A program made the position numbers and the translations under genes. A DNA stretch of 26,786 nt from the IMG/VR virus record IMGVR_UViG_3300006917_000126, positions 1-26,786 of that record; one strand, written 5' to 3'. Source of the stretch: a virus. Under the pieces are notes generated by a model, which was given only the letters and a program-made list of their open reading frames with translations, did not search any database and was not told where the DNA came from. Shown here piece after piece: positions 16,364 through 23,515 of the stretch (the first letter of the stretch is position 1; each line of letters opens with the position of its first letter).

Positions 16364-17956
16364 ATGCCGTTTAGCTCTCAGTCTGGCAAAGCCAGCATCA
16401 AATGGGTTATGTCCAAAATTCCGCAGCCTGAAACTGCGTTGGACATTGGCGTTGGCGAGGGTACTTACGCCAAGCTATTCCCTAAAATTAAATGGACAGG
16501 CGTTGAGATTTGGGAGCCATACGTTGAGAAGTATGGCCTTAATAAGCTGTATCCTGACCTGCATATTTCGGATGCCAGAACGTGGGACACAGATCAGCGC
16601 TTTGACGTATGCTTCCTTGGCGATGTTCTTGAACATATGGAGAAGGACGAGGCACAGGCTCTTGTCCGCCGCGCCAAGTGTTGGGCTGCGACTGTCATCA
16701 TCAGCATCCCTATTGGCAAGTATCCGCAGGGTGAGTTTGAGGGCAACCCCCACGAGGCCCATGTTACTGACAATTGGTCTGACGCCGACGTTAAACTGTG
16801 CTTTGGCAAGCCTACGTGGTCTTATATTGACGGTGAGATCGGCGTGTATGTTTACTCGCCGTTTGAGATCAAGTTAACTTACTGCGTCTACGCCATCAGC
16901 AAGAATGAGGAACAATTTGTTCAGCGGTTCTGCGAGTCTGCCAAAGAGGCTGATCTTGTCCTCATTGCTGACACTGGAAGCACTGATAGGACGGCTGATC
17001 TATCCCGTGAGTGCGGCGCAAAGGTCCACGATATTTACGTCAACCCTTGGCGCTTTGACATCGCTCGCAATGCTGCTCTTGCTCTTATTCCCCGGTCTAT
17101 TGATATTTGCATATCGCTGGATTTGGACGAGGTTTTAGAGCCGGGCTGGAAAGACAAGATTGAGCGTGTCTGGGTCCCCGGTAAGACTACGAACCTGTGG
17201 TACTACTTTGACTGGGGCCACAACATCCGGTTCCCCTATCGCAAAATCCACAGCCGTCACGGCTACCACTGGCACCACCCCTGCCATGAGGATTTGCGGA
17301 TTGATGGGCGCGTGGAGCATGTCACGGCATGGTGTCCGCACCTGCTCGTGTCACATCACCCGGACCCGACCAAAAGTCGTGGTCAATACATGGAAATGCT
17401 GGAGGTGGCTGTCAAAGAGGACGCCACCGATCCGCATCATTATTTCTACTATGCCCGCGAGTTGACGTTCTATCGCCGCTGGGAGGAAGCCAAGAAGGCG
17501 TTGACGACCTATCTGGGCATGAACGCCGCCAGCAATCAGAACGAGCGGTGCTACGCCATGCGACTCATGGGTAAGTCCTACGCTGAGACTGGCGACATAG
17601 TGCAGGCTGAGAAGTGGTATTACATGGCCGCTGGCGAGGCCCCCAATACCCGCGAGCCGTGGTGCGAGCTTGCCATGCTCATGTATCGCCAGAGTCGTTG
17701 GGAGGAGTGCTTCGCCGCCTCCATGCGTGCGCTGAAGATCAAGGATAAACAGCTTGTCTATACCTGTGACCCGGCGGTTTGGGGCTACTGGGCGCACGAT
17801 CTTGCCAGCATTTCTGCTTGGCGGCTTGGGCTAAAAGACATTGCCCTTGAGCAGGCAAAAATTGCGGCTGAGATGGAGCCTAACGACTTACGTTTGAGAC
17901 AAAATTTAGAGTATATTCTCAACGCAATTCAGGCGCAGGGGGAGAAAGCGGCATGA
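16364..17956 (+). CDS. Methyltransferase-glycosyltransferase-TPR fusion enzyme
   Basis: A 530-residue three-part protein with AAGGGGG before ATG 16364. Residues about 1-165 resemble a class I SAM-dependent methyltransferase: the glycine-rich motif LDIGVGEGTY (26-35), an acidic residue after the next strand (E48 in GVEIWE), and FDVCFLGDVLEHM (80-92). Residues about 172-330 are a GT-A family 2 glycosyltransferase: YAISKNEEQFV (176-186), LVLIADTGSTDRTADLS (198-214) and a DxD-type motif SLDLDEVLEPGW (251-262). Residues about 345-525 form TPR-like helical repeats (KKALTTYLGMN, QAEKWYYMAAGEAPNTREPW, AKIAAEMEPNDLRLRQNLEY). GT2-TPR proteins are known in bacteria and phages. Its substrate is unknown. 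The position directly after collagen-like fibres suggests it may modify those fibres or a host surface glycan; that is inference. Confidence 0.78.
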   Translation: MPFSSQSGKASIKWVMSKIPQPETALDIGVGEGTYAKLFPKIKWTGVEIWEPYVEKYGLNKLYPDLHISDARTWDTDQRFDVCFLGDVLEHMEKDEAQALVRRAKCWAATVIISIPIGKYPQGEFEGNPHEAHVTDNWSDADVKLCFGKPTWSYIDGEIGVYVYSPFEIKLTYCVYAISKNEEQFVQRFCESAKEADLVLIADTGSTDRTADLSRECGAKVHDIYVNPWRFDIARNAALALIPRSIDICISLDLDEVLEPGWKDKIERVWVPGKTTNLWYYFDWGHNIRFPYRKIHSRHGYHWHHPCHEDLRIDGRVEHVTAWCPHLLVSHHPDPTKSRGQYMEMLEVAVKEDATDPHHYFYYARELTFYRRWEEAKKALTTYLGMNAASNQNERCYAMRLMGKSYAETGDIVQAEKWYYMAAGEAPNTREPWCELAMLMYRQSRWEECFAASMRALKIKDKQLVYTCDPAVWGYWAHDLASISAWRLGLKDIALEQAKIAAEMEPNDLRLRQNLEYILNAIQAQGEKAA

Positions 17957-17960
17957 AACG

Positions 17961-18206
17961 GTGGACCCCCAGTCCCTCATAAACTTAGCTGTAGGAATAA
18001 TCCTTACTGGTCTTGGCTGGTTTGGGCGGCAACTTTGGGATGCCGTCAAAGACTTGCGTAAAGACCTGCATAAGATTGAGTCGGAACTCCCGCGAGTCTA
18101 CGTCGCCAAGGAGGAGTTCCGGCATGACATCCAAGAAATTAAGCAAATCTGCAATGAGATATTCCGCAAAATAGACGATCTGCGCGACAGAAAGGCAGAC
18201 AAATGA
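17961..18206 (+). CDS. Small membrane-anchored coiled-coil protein of the lysis cassette
   Basis: An 81-residue protein. GTG 17961 is the only usable start: the ATG at 17953 runs into a stop after nine codons in another frame. Residues about 5-22 form one membrane segment (LINLAVGIILTGLGWFG), followed by a charged helical region (LWDAVKDLRKDLHKIESELP, EEFRHDIQEIKQICNEIF) that looks like a coiled coil. Small phage proteins with the pattern 'LP-x-x-YV-x-[KR]-E-[DE]-F-[RK]-x-DI-x-EIK' are common near lysis genes, and some are treated as holin- or spanin-like without proof. It overlaps the next gene by ATGA (4 nt). A holin, holin regulator or tail-associated membrane protein are all possible. Confidence 0.65.
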   Translation: MDPQSLINLAVGIILTGLGWFGRQLWDAVKDLRKDLHKIESELPRVYVAKEEFRHDIQEIKQICNEIFRKIDDLRDRKADK

Positions 18207-18673
18207 GCCTCGACGTTGACCGAATCACTAAGTCGGTTGGCGCTGTCACGGCTGTCTTTGCCATGGTTGGCGGGGGTTATACCGCCTCAGATAAGCTTGG
18301 CTTGTTCAGAAAGCCGATCCTTGAGTGGTCGGCGGAGCATTTCAGCATTACGGATGGCCCCGCCAATGGTGAGTTTGCCGTGGTGGCAGCGCGCCGAAAG
18401 ATCAGGGACGATTGCTCGGTTGAGCAGTTCTATCTGGAGGTTCGCGACTCCCGATACATTGTCCACAAAGCTAACCCATCCATAGCCAAGTTTTCTGGTC
18501 CAGCTAATGATAAGGTGGATAAGTTTGGCTACACCATAACCATTGAGGATTCCAATAGAGTAGCACCCGGAAGGGCCACTTTGTTGGCTCATATCAGGTA
18601 CAAATGCCCAGAGGGTGAGGTTCTTCTTAATTACCCGGATCACGCCAATCTGACTTTCAACATCACCAAATAG
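18203..18673 (+). CDS. Membrane-anchored protein of unknown function upstream of the endolysin
   Basis: A 156-residue protein starting at ATG 18203, inside the ATGA overlap. Residues about 10-30 form one hydrophobic segment (SVGAVTAVFAMVGGGYTAS), followed by an exposed beta-rich domain of about 120 residues (ILEWSAEHFSITDGPANGEF; CSVEQFYLEVRDSRYIVHKA; EVLLNYPDHANLTFNITK). Two Cys (DDCSVEQ and KCPEGE) could form a disulphide if the domain is periplasmic. I do not recognise the family. It belongs to the lysis cluster by position: four consecutive genes here encode membrane or lytic proteins. It might be a signal-anchor lysis regulator or a superinfection-exclusion protein; neither is shown by sequence. 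Confidence 0.6.
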   Translation: MSLDVDRITKSVGAVTAVFAMVGGGYTASDKLGLFRKPILEWSAEHFSITDGPANGEFAVVAARRKIRDDCSVEQFYLEVRDSRYIVHKANPSIAKFSGPANDKVDKFGYTITIEDSNRVAPGRATLLAHIRYKCPEGEVLLNYPDHANLTFNITK

Positions 18674-18683
18674 GAGCTGTGCC

Positions 18684-19403
18684 ATGCGTATGTCTGAAGA
18701 TGGATTGGCGCTGGTCAAGGAGTTTGAGGGCCTGCGTCTGAAGGCATATAAGTGCCCGGCGGCTGTCTGGACTATTGGCTACGGCCACACTTCTGCGGCT
18801 GGCGCGCCCACCGTGAATCCCGGCATGGAGATCACCAAGGAGGAAGCCGAAGCTATCCTCAAGCGTGACATGGTGCAGTACGAGGCCGGTGTCGAGAAGC
18901 TCGTCAAAGTGGAGCTTACGCAGGGCCAGTTTGATGCGCTGGTGGACTTTGCCTACAACGCTGGTGTTGGCGCGCTTGCTAAGTCTACGTTGCTGAAGAA
19001 GGTTAACGCAGAAAAGTTTGATGAAGTTCCCGCCGAGTTCATGAAATGGACCCGTGGCGGCGGCAAAGAGCTTCCGGGCTTGGTTCGCCGCCGTCGCGCA
19101 GAAGTAAAACTCTGGCGCGGTTTGGACACCGAGAAGCCCATTCCGGTGGAAGAAGCTCGTATGGAACCGGATGCTCCGGCACCCAAGAAAAGCATCGTGC
19201 AGTCCAAAGAGGCCAATGGCGCTGTCATTGCTGGTGGTGCGGGCGCGATTGCTGTGGTTCAGGAGGTCATGCCTATCGTGAAAGAGGGAGGTGACATCCT
19301 GTCTGCCATGAGTACGACAGCTATCGTATGTCTCGTAATTGTTGTGGCTGCGGGCGCTATTTGGTATTTCCGCAAGCAGAGGCTTGACGAGGAGGGGGCA
19401 TGA
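18684..19403 (+). CDS. GH24 endolysin (T4/P21-type lysozyme) with holin-like C-terminal membrane tail
   Basis: A 239-residue cell-wall hydrolase that cleaves the glycan strand of peptidoglycan. ATG 18684 is preferred because AGGAG ends 7 nt upstream. The GH24 pattern is clear: KEFEGLRLKAYKC ... WTIGYGHT (12-36), with the spacing E15-8 aa-C24-5 aa-T30, the Cys form of the catalytic triad seen in some phage lysozymes; FDALVDFAYNAGVGALAKST follows near residues 87-106. The lysozyme core ends around residue 150. A Pro/Ala/Lys linker then leads to two hydrophobic segments (GAVIAGGAGAIAVVQEVM and TAIVCLVIVVAAGAIWYF) and a charged tail (RKQRLDEE). There is no N-terminal signal, so membrane targeting would come from the C-terminus. 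Confidence 0.85.
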   Translation: MRMSEDGLALVKEFEGLRLKAYKCPAAVWTIGYGHTSAAGAPTVNPGMEITKEEAEAILKRDMVQYEAGVEKLVKVELTQGQFDALVDFAYNAGVGALAKSTLLKKVNAEKFDEVPAEFMKWTRGGGKELPGLVRRRRAEVKLWRGLDTEKPIPVEEARMEPDAPAPKKSIVQSKEANGAVIAGGAGAIAVVQEVMPIVKEGGDILSAMSTTAIVCLVIVVAAGAIWYFRKQRLDEEGA

Positions 19404-19630
19404 TTGGGTTTTTGTTCTCGCCCATCGGGCGCTTTGTGTCAGCGGTTGGCGGGGTCCTCCTCGCCATCGCCGCTGTTTATGGCAAAGGCCGGAGAGACGC
19501 CCGGCAAAAGCTGGAGGCCGAAGCCAATGCTGATGCTCTTGCACGCACGCAGTCTGCTATTCGGGCTGGCGATAACGCTGCTACTGATTCTGCCCGGCTG
19601 CGCGACTCCGACGGCCACCGTCGCGACTAA
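19400..19630 (+). CDS. Inner-membrane spanin subunit (Rz-like)
   Basis: A 76-residue protein with an ATGA overlap with the endolysin stop and a strong GAGGAGGGGG upstream. It has an N-terminal membrane segment (about 4-27, FLFSPIGRFVSAVGGVLLAI, AAVYG), then a charged helical periplasmic part (KGRRDARQKLEAEANADALA, RTQSAIRAGD). This is the topology of i-spanins, which join the inner membrane to the outer-membrane o-spanin and fuse the envelope at the last step of lysis. The o-spanin gene begins inside this one in another frame. It is short for an Rz protein but similar in style to spanins of alphaproteobacterial phages. Confidence 0.7.
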   Translation: MIGFLFSPIGRFVSAVGGVLLAIAAVYGKGRRDARQKLEAEANADALARTQSAIRAGDNAATDSARLRDSDGHRRD

Positions 19631-19751
19631 CAAATCTGTCTGCGAGGTTTGGAAGCCAGTCTCGTGGTCCAAGAAAGATACAGACCAGACAATTACGGAA
19701 GTTAAGGTCAACAACGCTCGTCGTGAGGGGTGGTGCCACGACGCCAAATAA
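19527..19751 (+). CDS. Outer-membrane spanin lipoprotein (Rz1-like), starting inside the i-spanin gene
   Basis: A 74-residue lipoprotein in the +1 frame relative to the i-spanin. The frame extends back to 19404, but ATG 19527 is chosen because GGAGG (19513-19517) lies 9 nt upstream and the protein then starts as a signal peptide: MLMLLHARSLLFGLAITLLL then ILPGC, with lipobox L22-P23-G24-C25. The mature part is about 50 residues (KSVCEVWKPVSWSKKDTDQT, ITEVKVNNARREGWC). The W-S-x-x-DT ... NNA ... WC pattern is familiar from short lipoproteins next to lysis genes in alphaproteobacterial phages. Two further Cys may crosslink dimers. The gene overlaps the i-spanin by 104 nt and runs 121 nt beyond it. 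Confidence 0.78.
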   Translation: MLMLLHARSLLFGLAITLLLILPGCATPTATVATNKSVCEVWKPVSWSKKDTDQTITEVKVNNARREGWCHDAK

Positions 19752-19784
19752 ATGGTATCATGAGCAAAACCGCGAGGCTTGACC

Positions 19785-20501
19785 GTGACTACAGGTCTTA
19801 CTTACTCCACTTATAAGACCCAGATTGCGACCTTGGCGGTTGTTTCTGAGACAGATGCCAATTTTTTGACAATCCTGCCTCAGACCATCACCTACGCTGA
19901 GAACCGCATTTATCGCGATCTTGATCTTCTCAGCACGGTTACGAGCAACACGTCCTACTCTTTGACCGCTGGCAACAGGAACGTAACGGTTCCTGCGTCT
20001 ACGTTTGTCACGATCCAAGAGGTGAACGTGCTGCTGCCTGCTGGCGCGGTAGACCCGGAGATCAGCACACGTGTCGCCCTTGTGCCGACGACCAAAGAGT
20101 TCCTTAACGTAGTCTATTCCAGCATCAGCGGAGCAGCTACGCCGGAATACTTTGCGATGTTGGATCAGAGCAGCTTTGTTGTTGGTCCATGGCCTGACAA
20201 CAACTACACGGTAGAGATTGTTGGCACGATCCGTCCTGCCAGCTTGTCGGCTGCTAATACCGAAACATTCATCAGTCTGTATCTGCCTGACCTCTTCATC
20301 ATGGCAAGCATGATTTACGTGTCTGGCTATCAGCGTAACTTTGGCCGTCAGTCAGATGACCCCGCCATGGCGCAATCTTATGAAACGCAGTACCAAGCTC
20401 TTCTGAAGGGCGCGACTGTTGAAGAGTACCGCAAGAAGTTCCAGTCTAGTGGTTGGTCTTCTATGTCGCCTGCTGTTGTTGCAACGCCTTCTCGGGGATA
20501 A
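19785..20501 (+). CDS. Head-tail adaptor protein (SU10-type adaptor-like)
   Basis: A 238-residue protein. GTG 19785 is preferred over TTG 19779 because GAGG (19774-19777) is 7 nt from the GTG but only 1 nt from the TTG. The N-terminal half is helical (YSTYKTQIATLAVVSETDAN; LPQTITYAENRIYRDLDLLS), then beta-rich (RNVTVPASTFVTIQEVNVLL; GPWPDNNYTVEIVGTIRP), and the C-terminus is helical with a mobile Ser/Pro tail (AQSYETQYQALLKGATVEEY). This order fits phage adaptors that form a ring beneath the portal, as in SU10-type podoviruses. It directly precedes the nozzle-like gene by 3 nt. It is distinct from the gp4-like connector at 2344, so two adaptor-like proteins are encoded. Confidence 0.72.
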   Translation: MTTGLTYSTYKTQIATLAVVSETDANFLTILPQTITYAENRIYRDLDLLSTVTSNTSYSLTAGNRNVTVPASTFVTIQEVNVLLPAGAVDPEISTRVALVPTTKEFLNVVYSSISGAATPEYFAMLDQSSFVVGPWPDNNYTVEIVGTIRPASLSAANTETFISLYLPDLFIMASMIYVSGYQRNFGRQSDDPAMAQSYETQYQALLKGATVEEYRKKFQSSGWSSMSPAVVATPSRG

Positions 20502-20504
20502 TAA

Positions 20505-22601
20505 ATGCCCCACGCTTCACTAAAGCTAGTTCCCGGCGTTGATCAGAACAAAACACCCGCTTTGAATGAGGCGGGTATTTCTGAATCAAATCTGATCCGG
20601 TTCATTCCTGACAGGAACGGCCTTGGTCTGGTTCAGAAACTTGGCGGCTGGACACAGTTCTATCCCAACCCGATTGAAAGCCCTGTCCGCGCGCTTCATG
20701 CGTGGCAAGGTCTTAGCACGGACACGTATCTGGCAATCGGTGCCGAAGAATCTCTGTCGGTCTTGACTCCAGTTACGTCTACTACACGCAACCGGAAAGA
20801 CATCACTCCGCAGACGACCGATAGCACAACGTCTGTGTCTTTCACGACGACGACCGGCGCTAACGGTTATATCGTGAATGTGGATGATACTGCCAGTAAC
20901 ATTGATAACTATGACTCTGTTTGGATTAAAACACAGGTGTCCGTTGGTGGCTTGATCCTGTTTGGCGTTTATCAATGCTATGCAGTTAGTGCTAATCAGT
21001 TTCAGATTTATGCTCGGGACAAACTTGGCAATCTTGAATATGCCACTTCTGCGGTTGCTGCTGGCGGTTCACTAGCGCAGTTTGCTACGACTAGTGGCTC
21101 TGCGAGCGTTACTGTAACCTTGAACAATCATGGCTACGTAGACGGGGGGTTCTTCCCCGTGCTGGTTGCGACGACCGTTGGCGGAATTACGTTCTCCGGC
21201 GTTTATGAAGTCTTTAACGCAACCACTAATACGTTCACGATTACCGCCAACAACACAGCTACAGCTACGACAACTGGATATATGAACGGCGGAAACGCTC
21301 AGTTCACATATTTCAACGGTGTCGGGCCACTGGCGGGCGGAACCGGTTACGGTGTTTTGGGTTATGGCCGTGGTGGTTATGGCACTGGAACGCCGCAGCC
21401 TGCGGGAACAGGAACGCCTATCACGGCTACTGATTGGTCCTTGGACAACTGGGGCGAGACGTTACTCTCATGCCCAGCAGGCGGAGCAATCTATTACTGG
21501 TCGCCTACATCCGGCAATCCTATTGGCGTCATTATTCCAAATGCCCCGCCAGTAAATGATGGCATGTTTGTCGCGATGCCTCAGCGTCAGGCAATCGCAT
21601 GGGGTTCCACGTTTGATGGCGTGCAAGACCCCCTTTTGATCCGCTGGTCAGATGTCGGTAACTTTAATCAGTGGATTGGCTTGGTTGAGAATCAGGCCGG
21701 TTCATACCGCATACCCAAAGGCTCCAAGATTGTGTCCTGTATTCAAGGCCCTCAACAGGGTCTTGTTTGGACGGACCTTTCTGTTTGGGCGATGCAATAT
21801 ATTGGCTACCCGGATGTGTACGGGTTTAACGAGATTGGAACGGGCTGCGGTCTGATCTCTCGCAAAGCCTGCGCGTCCATGAACGGCGTGGTTTACTGGA
21901 TGAGCCAAAGCCAGTTCTTCCGGCTGGCTGGTTCTGGTCCTGAGCCTATTCCGTGCCCCGTCTGGGACGTAATCTTCCAAGACTTGGACACAGACAATTT
22001 GGACAAGATTAGAATCGCTCCAAATAGCCGGTTCGGTGAAATCTCTTGGTTCTATCCCACTGTCGGCAATGGCGGAGAAATTAGCCATTACGTTAAGTAC
22101 AATATCTATCTGAACAGTTGGGACTTTGGCACGTTGCAGCGGACGGCTTGGATTAACCAGTCCGTCCTTGGACCGCCTATCGGCGCGGGTCTTCTGCCGG
22201 GAGGCGCTGATCCGTTCATTGTACAGCATGAGACATCTACAAACGCTGTTAATGCTGGCAATGAATCGGTAGCCATGAACTCGTACTTCCAGACTGGTTA
22301 CTTCCAGCTTCAGGACGGCGATCTGCTGACATTCATTGACCAATGGTGGCCCGACGCTAAGTGGGGCTACTACGGCAGTCAGGATCAGGGAGCAGAATTG
22401 CTGCTGACATTTTATGTCACGCAATATGCCGGTGACACGCCTATCGCCTATGGCCCGTTCACGCTGACTGAAGCAACGCAGTATGTAACACCCCGACTGC
22501 GCGGACGTTTGGTGTCCATGAAGATTGAAAGCAACGACATCAACACGTTCTGGCGTATCGGCAATATGCGCTATCGCTGGCAACCTGACGGGAAGTTCTG
22601 A
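20505..22601 (+). CDS. Tail hub/nozzle protein, P22 gp10-like
   Basis: A 698-residue protein resembling P22 gp10 (packaged DNA stabilisation protein), which forms the hexameric tube below the portal and carries the fibres. The N-terminus has the family start (LKLVPGVDQNKTPALNEAGI, LIRFIPDRNGLGLVQKLGGW). Beta-propeller-like repeats rich in Trp and Gly follow (AIAWGSTFDGVQDPLLIRWS; LVWTDLSVWAMQYIGYPDVY; YNIYLNSWDFGTLQRTAWIN), and it ends in WRIGNMRYRWQPDGKF. Residues about 100-250 form an insert of Ser/Thr-rich beta domains (VTVTLNNHGYVDGGF; VYEVFNATTNTFTITANNT) similar in style to the insert in the zinc-ribbon protein at 3030. ATG 20505 follows GGGGATAATAA. It overlaps the next gene by one base. 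Confidence 0.8.
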   Translation: MPHASLKLVPGVDQNKTPALNEAGISESNLIRFIPDRNGLGLVQKLGGWTQFYPNPIESPVRALHAWQGLSTDTYLAIGAEESLSVLTPVTSTTRNRKDITPQTTDSTTSVSFTTTTGANGYIVNVDDTASNIDNYDSVWIKTQVSVGGLILFGVYQCYAVSANQFQIYARDKLGNLEYATSAVAAGGSLAQFATTSGSASVTVTLNNHGYVDGGFFPVLVATTVGGITFSGVYEVFNATTNTFTITANNTATATTTGYMNGGNAQFTYFNGVGPLAGGTGYGVLGYGRGGYGTGTPQPAGTGTPITATDWSLDNWGETLLSCPAGGAIYYWSPTSGNPIGVIIPNAPPVNDGMFVAMPQRQAIAWGSTFDGVQDPLLIRWSDVGNFNQWIGLVENQAGSYRIPKGSKIVSCIQGPQQGLVWTDLSVWAMQYIGYPDVYGFNEIGTGCGLISRKACASMNGVVYWMSQSQFFRLAGSGPEPIPCPVWDVIFQDLDTDNLDKIRIAPNSRFGEISWFYPTVGNGGEISHYVKYNIYLNSWDFGTLQRTAWINQSVLGPPIGAGLLPGGADPFIVQHETSTNAVNAGNESVAMNSYFQTGYFQLQDGDLLTFIDQWWPDAKWGYYGSQDQGAELLLTFYVTQYAGDTPIAYGPFTLTEATQYVTPRLRGRLVSMKIESNDINTFWRIGNMRYRWQPDGKF

Positions 22602-22960
22602 TGGCCTCGTTAGACGACATTCTCACTACTCAGAAGAATGGTGTTGTCGCCATCAACAACCTTAACAATACATATCGTATTGAGGTTGGCACAAATACGT
22701 CTGACACGGTGACTGCTGACTCTCTAGTGATTGCAGGTCGCGGCAAGATCATCAACATCTCGGTTGTAGTGGCTGGAAGCAGCAATGGCGTGATTTATAA
22801 CGCCAGCGCCAACATTGCAGGTCTGCTGACTAACGCTTCTCGGCTGCTTGCCATACCGAATACTATTGGCGTGTTTCCCGCCGGGGTTTTGTTCACAAAC
22901 GGGATTGTGATTTCTCCCGGTACTGGGCAGGCCGTCAACGTAACTTATGCGCTGGGGTAA
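22601..22960 (+). CDS. Small conserved virion protein downstream of the nozzle
   Basis: A 119-residue protein whose ATG overlaps the nozzle stop (TGATG). The pattern MASLDDILTTQKNGVVAINN, GRGKIINISVVVAGSSNG and NGIVISPGTGQAVNVTYALG is one I recall from many environmental phages, where it follows the gp10-like gene and is unassigned. It is beta-rich, uncharged and without a membrane segment. The position suggests a tail-tip plug, knob or minor tail protein. The function is inference from gene order only. Confidence 0.65.
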   Translation: MASLDDILTTQKNGVVAINNLNNTYRIEVGTNTSDTVTADSLVIAGRGKIINISVVVAGSSNGVIYNASANIAGLLTNASRLLAIPNTIGVFPAGVLFTNGIVISPGTGQAVNVTYALG

Positions 22961-22963
22961 GCC

Positions 22964-23512
22964 ATGCCACTGAAAAAAGGTTCATCCCAAAAAACAGTTA
23001 GCTCCAACATCTCGGAGCTTGTTCACTCGGGCAAGCCGCAGAAGCAGGCTGTTGCAATAGCTTTGAATGTTGCTCGGGAGAGTCGCGCCAAGAGAGCGTT
23101 TGGTGGCAACGTCACGACTACAGAAAAGGTCCATGTTGGCCCGATCCACTCTCCGGTCGCTGGCCGCACTGACCATCTGCCTATGCACGTTCACTCTGGA
23201 TCGTATGTCATCCCGGCTGACATCATCTCGGCCATGGGTGAAGGCAATACGATGGCAGGTTTTAAGGTTGCCAATGAACTATTCGGGCCTGAGCAGGGTA
23301 TTCCATTGGCGAGGGCAAAAGGGGGAGAGACTGGTGAGATTGTTCCAATCATAGCGGCAGGCGGTGAATATGTGATTCACCCGGACGACGTAACGCGAAT
23401 TGGCAACGGGACCTTGGATGAGGGGCACAAGGTTCTGGACCACTTTGTGAAAAAGATGCGGGCCAAGACGGTCCAAACCTTGAAGAATTTACCCGGCCCC
23501 GCTAAGGACTAG
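22964..23512 (+). CDS. Conserved phage protein with DUF6496-like N-terminus and duplicated YVI motif
   Basis: A 182-residue protein. The N-terminus (MPLKKGSSQKTVSSNISELV, GKPQKQAVAIALNVARES) matches a short helical domain I recall as DUF6496, common in phage virion genes. The C-terminal part has two related units: SGSYVIPADIISAMGEGN with TMAGFKVANELF, and GGEYVIHPDDVTRIGNG with TLDEGHKVLDHFVKKMR, pattern G-x-YVI-x-x-D ... G-x-G ... G-x-x-[VL]. This motif is frequent in phage internal or tape-measure-like proteins. A segment HVGPIHSPVAGRTDHLPMHV links the parts. GGGGTAAG precedes ATG 22964. A minor virion or internal protein is likely; no enzyme function is visible. Confidence 0.68.
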   Translation: MPLKKGSSQKTVSSNISELVHSGKPQKQAVAIALNVARESRAKRAFGGNVTTTEKVHVGPIHSPVAGRTDHLPMHVHSGSYVIPADIISAMGEGNTMAGFKVANELFGPEQGIPLARAKGGETGEIVPIIAAGGEYVIHPDDVTRIGNGTLDEGHKVLDHFVKKMRAKTVQTLKNLPGPAKD

Positions 23513-23515
23513 CTT

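Noticed and set aside
19404-19526. Upstream extension of the o-spanin frame to 19404
   Set aside because: It would put 41 residues before the signal peptide and hide the lipobox. The GGAGG at 19513 and ATG 19527 give a standard lipoprotein start.
18663-19544. Minus-strand 293-codon frame over the endolysin
   Set aside because: The sense strand encodes an unmistakable GH24 lysozyme and spanin in tight overlapping order; the antisense product has no recognisable motif.
21702-22583. Minus-strand 293-codon frame inside the nozzle gene
   Set aside because: It lies entirely within the gp10-like coding sequence and has no ribosome binding site or family resemblance.
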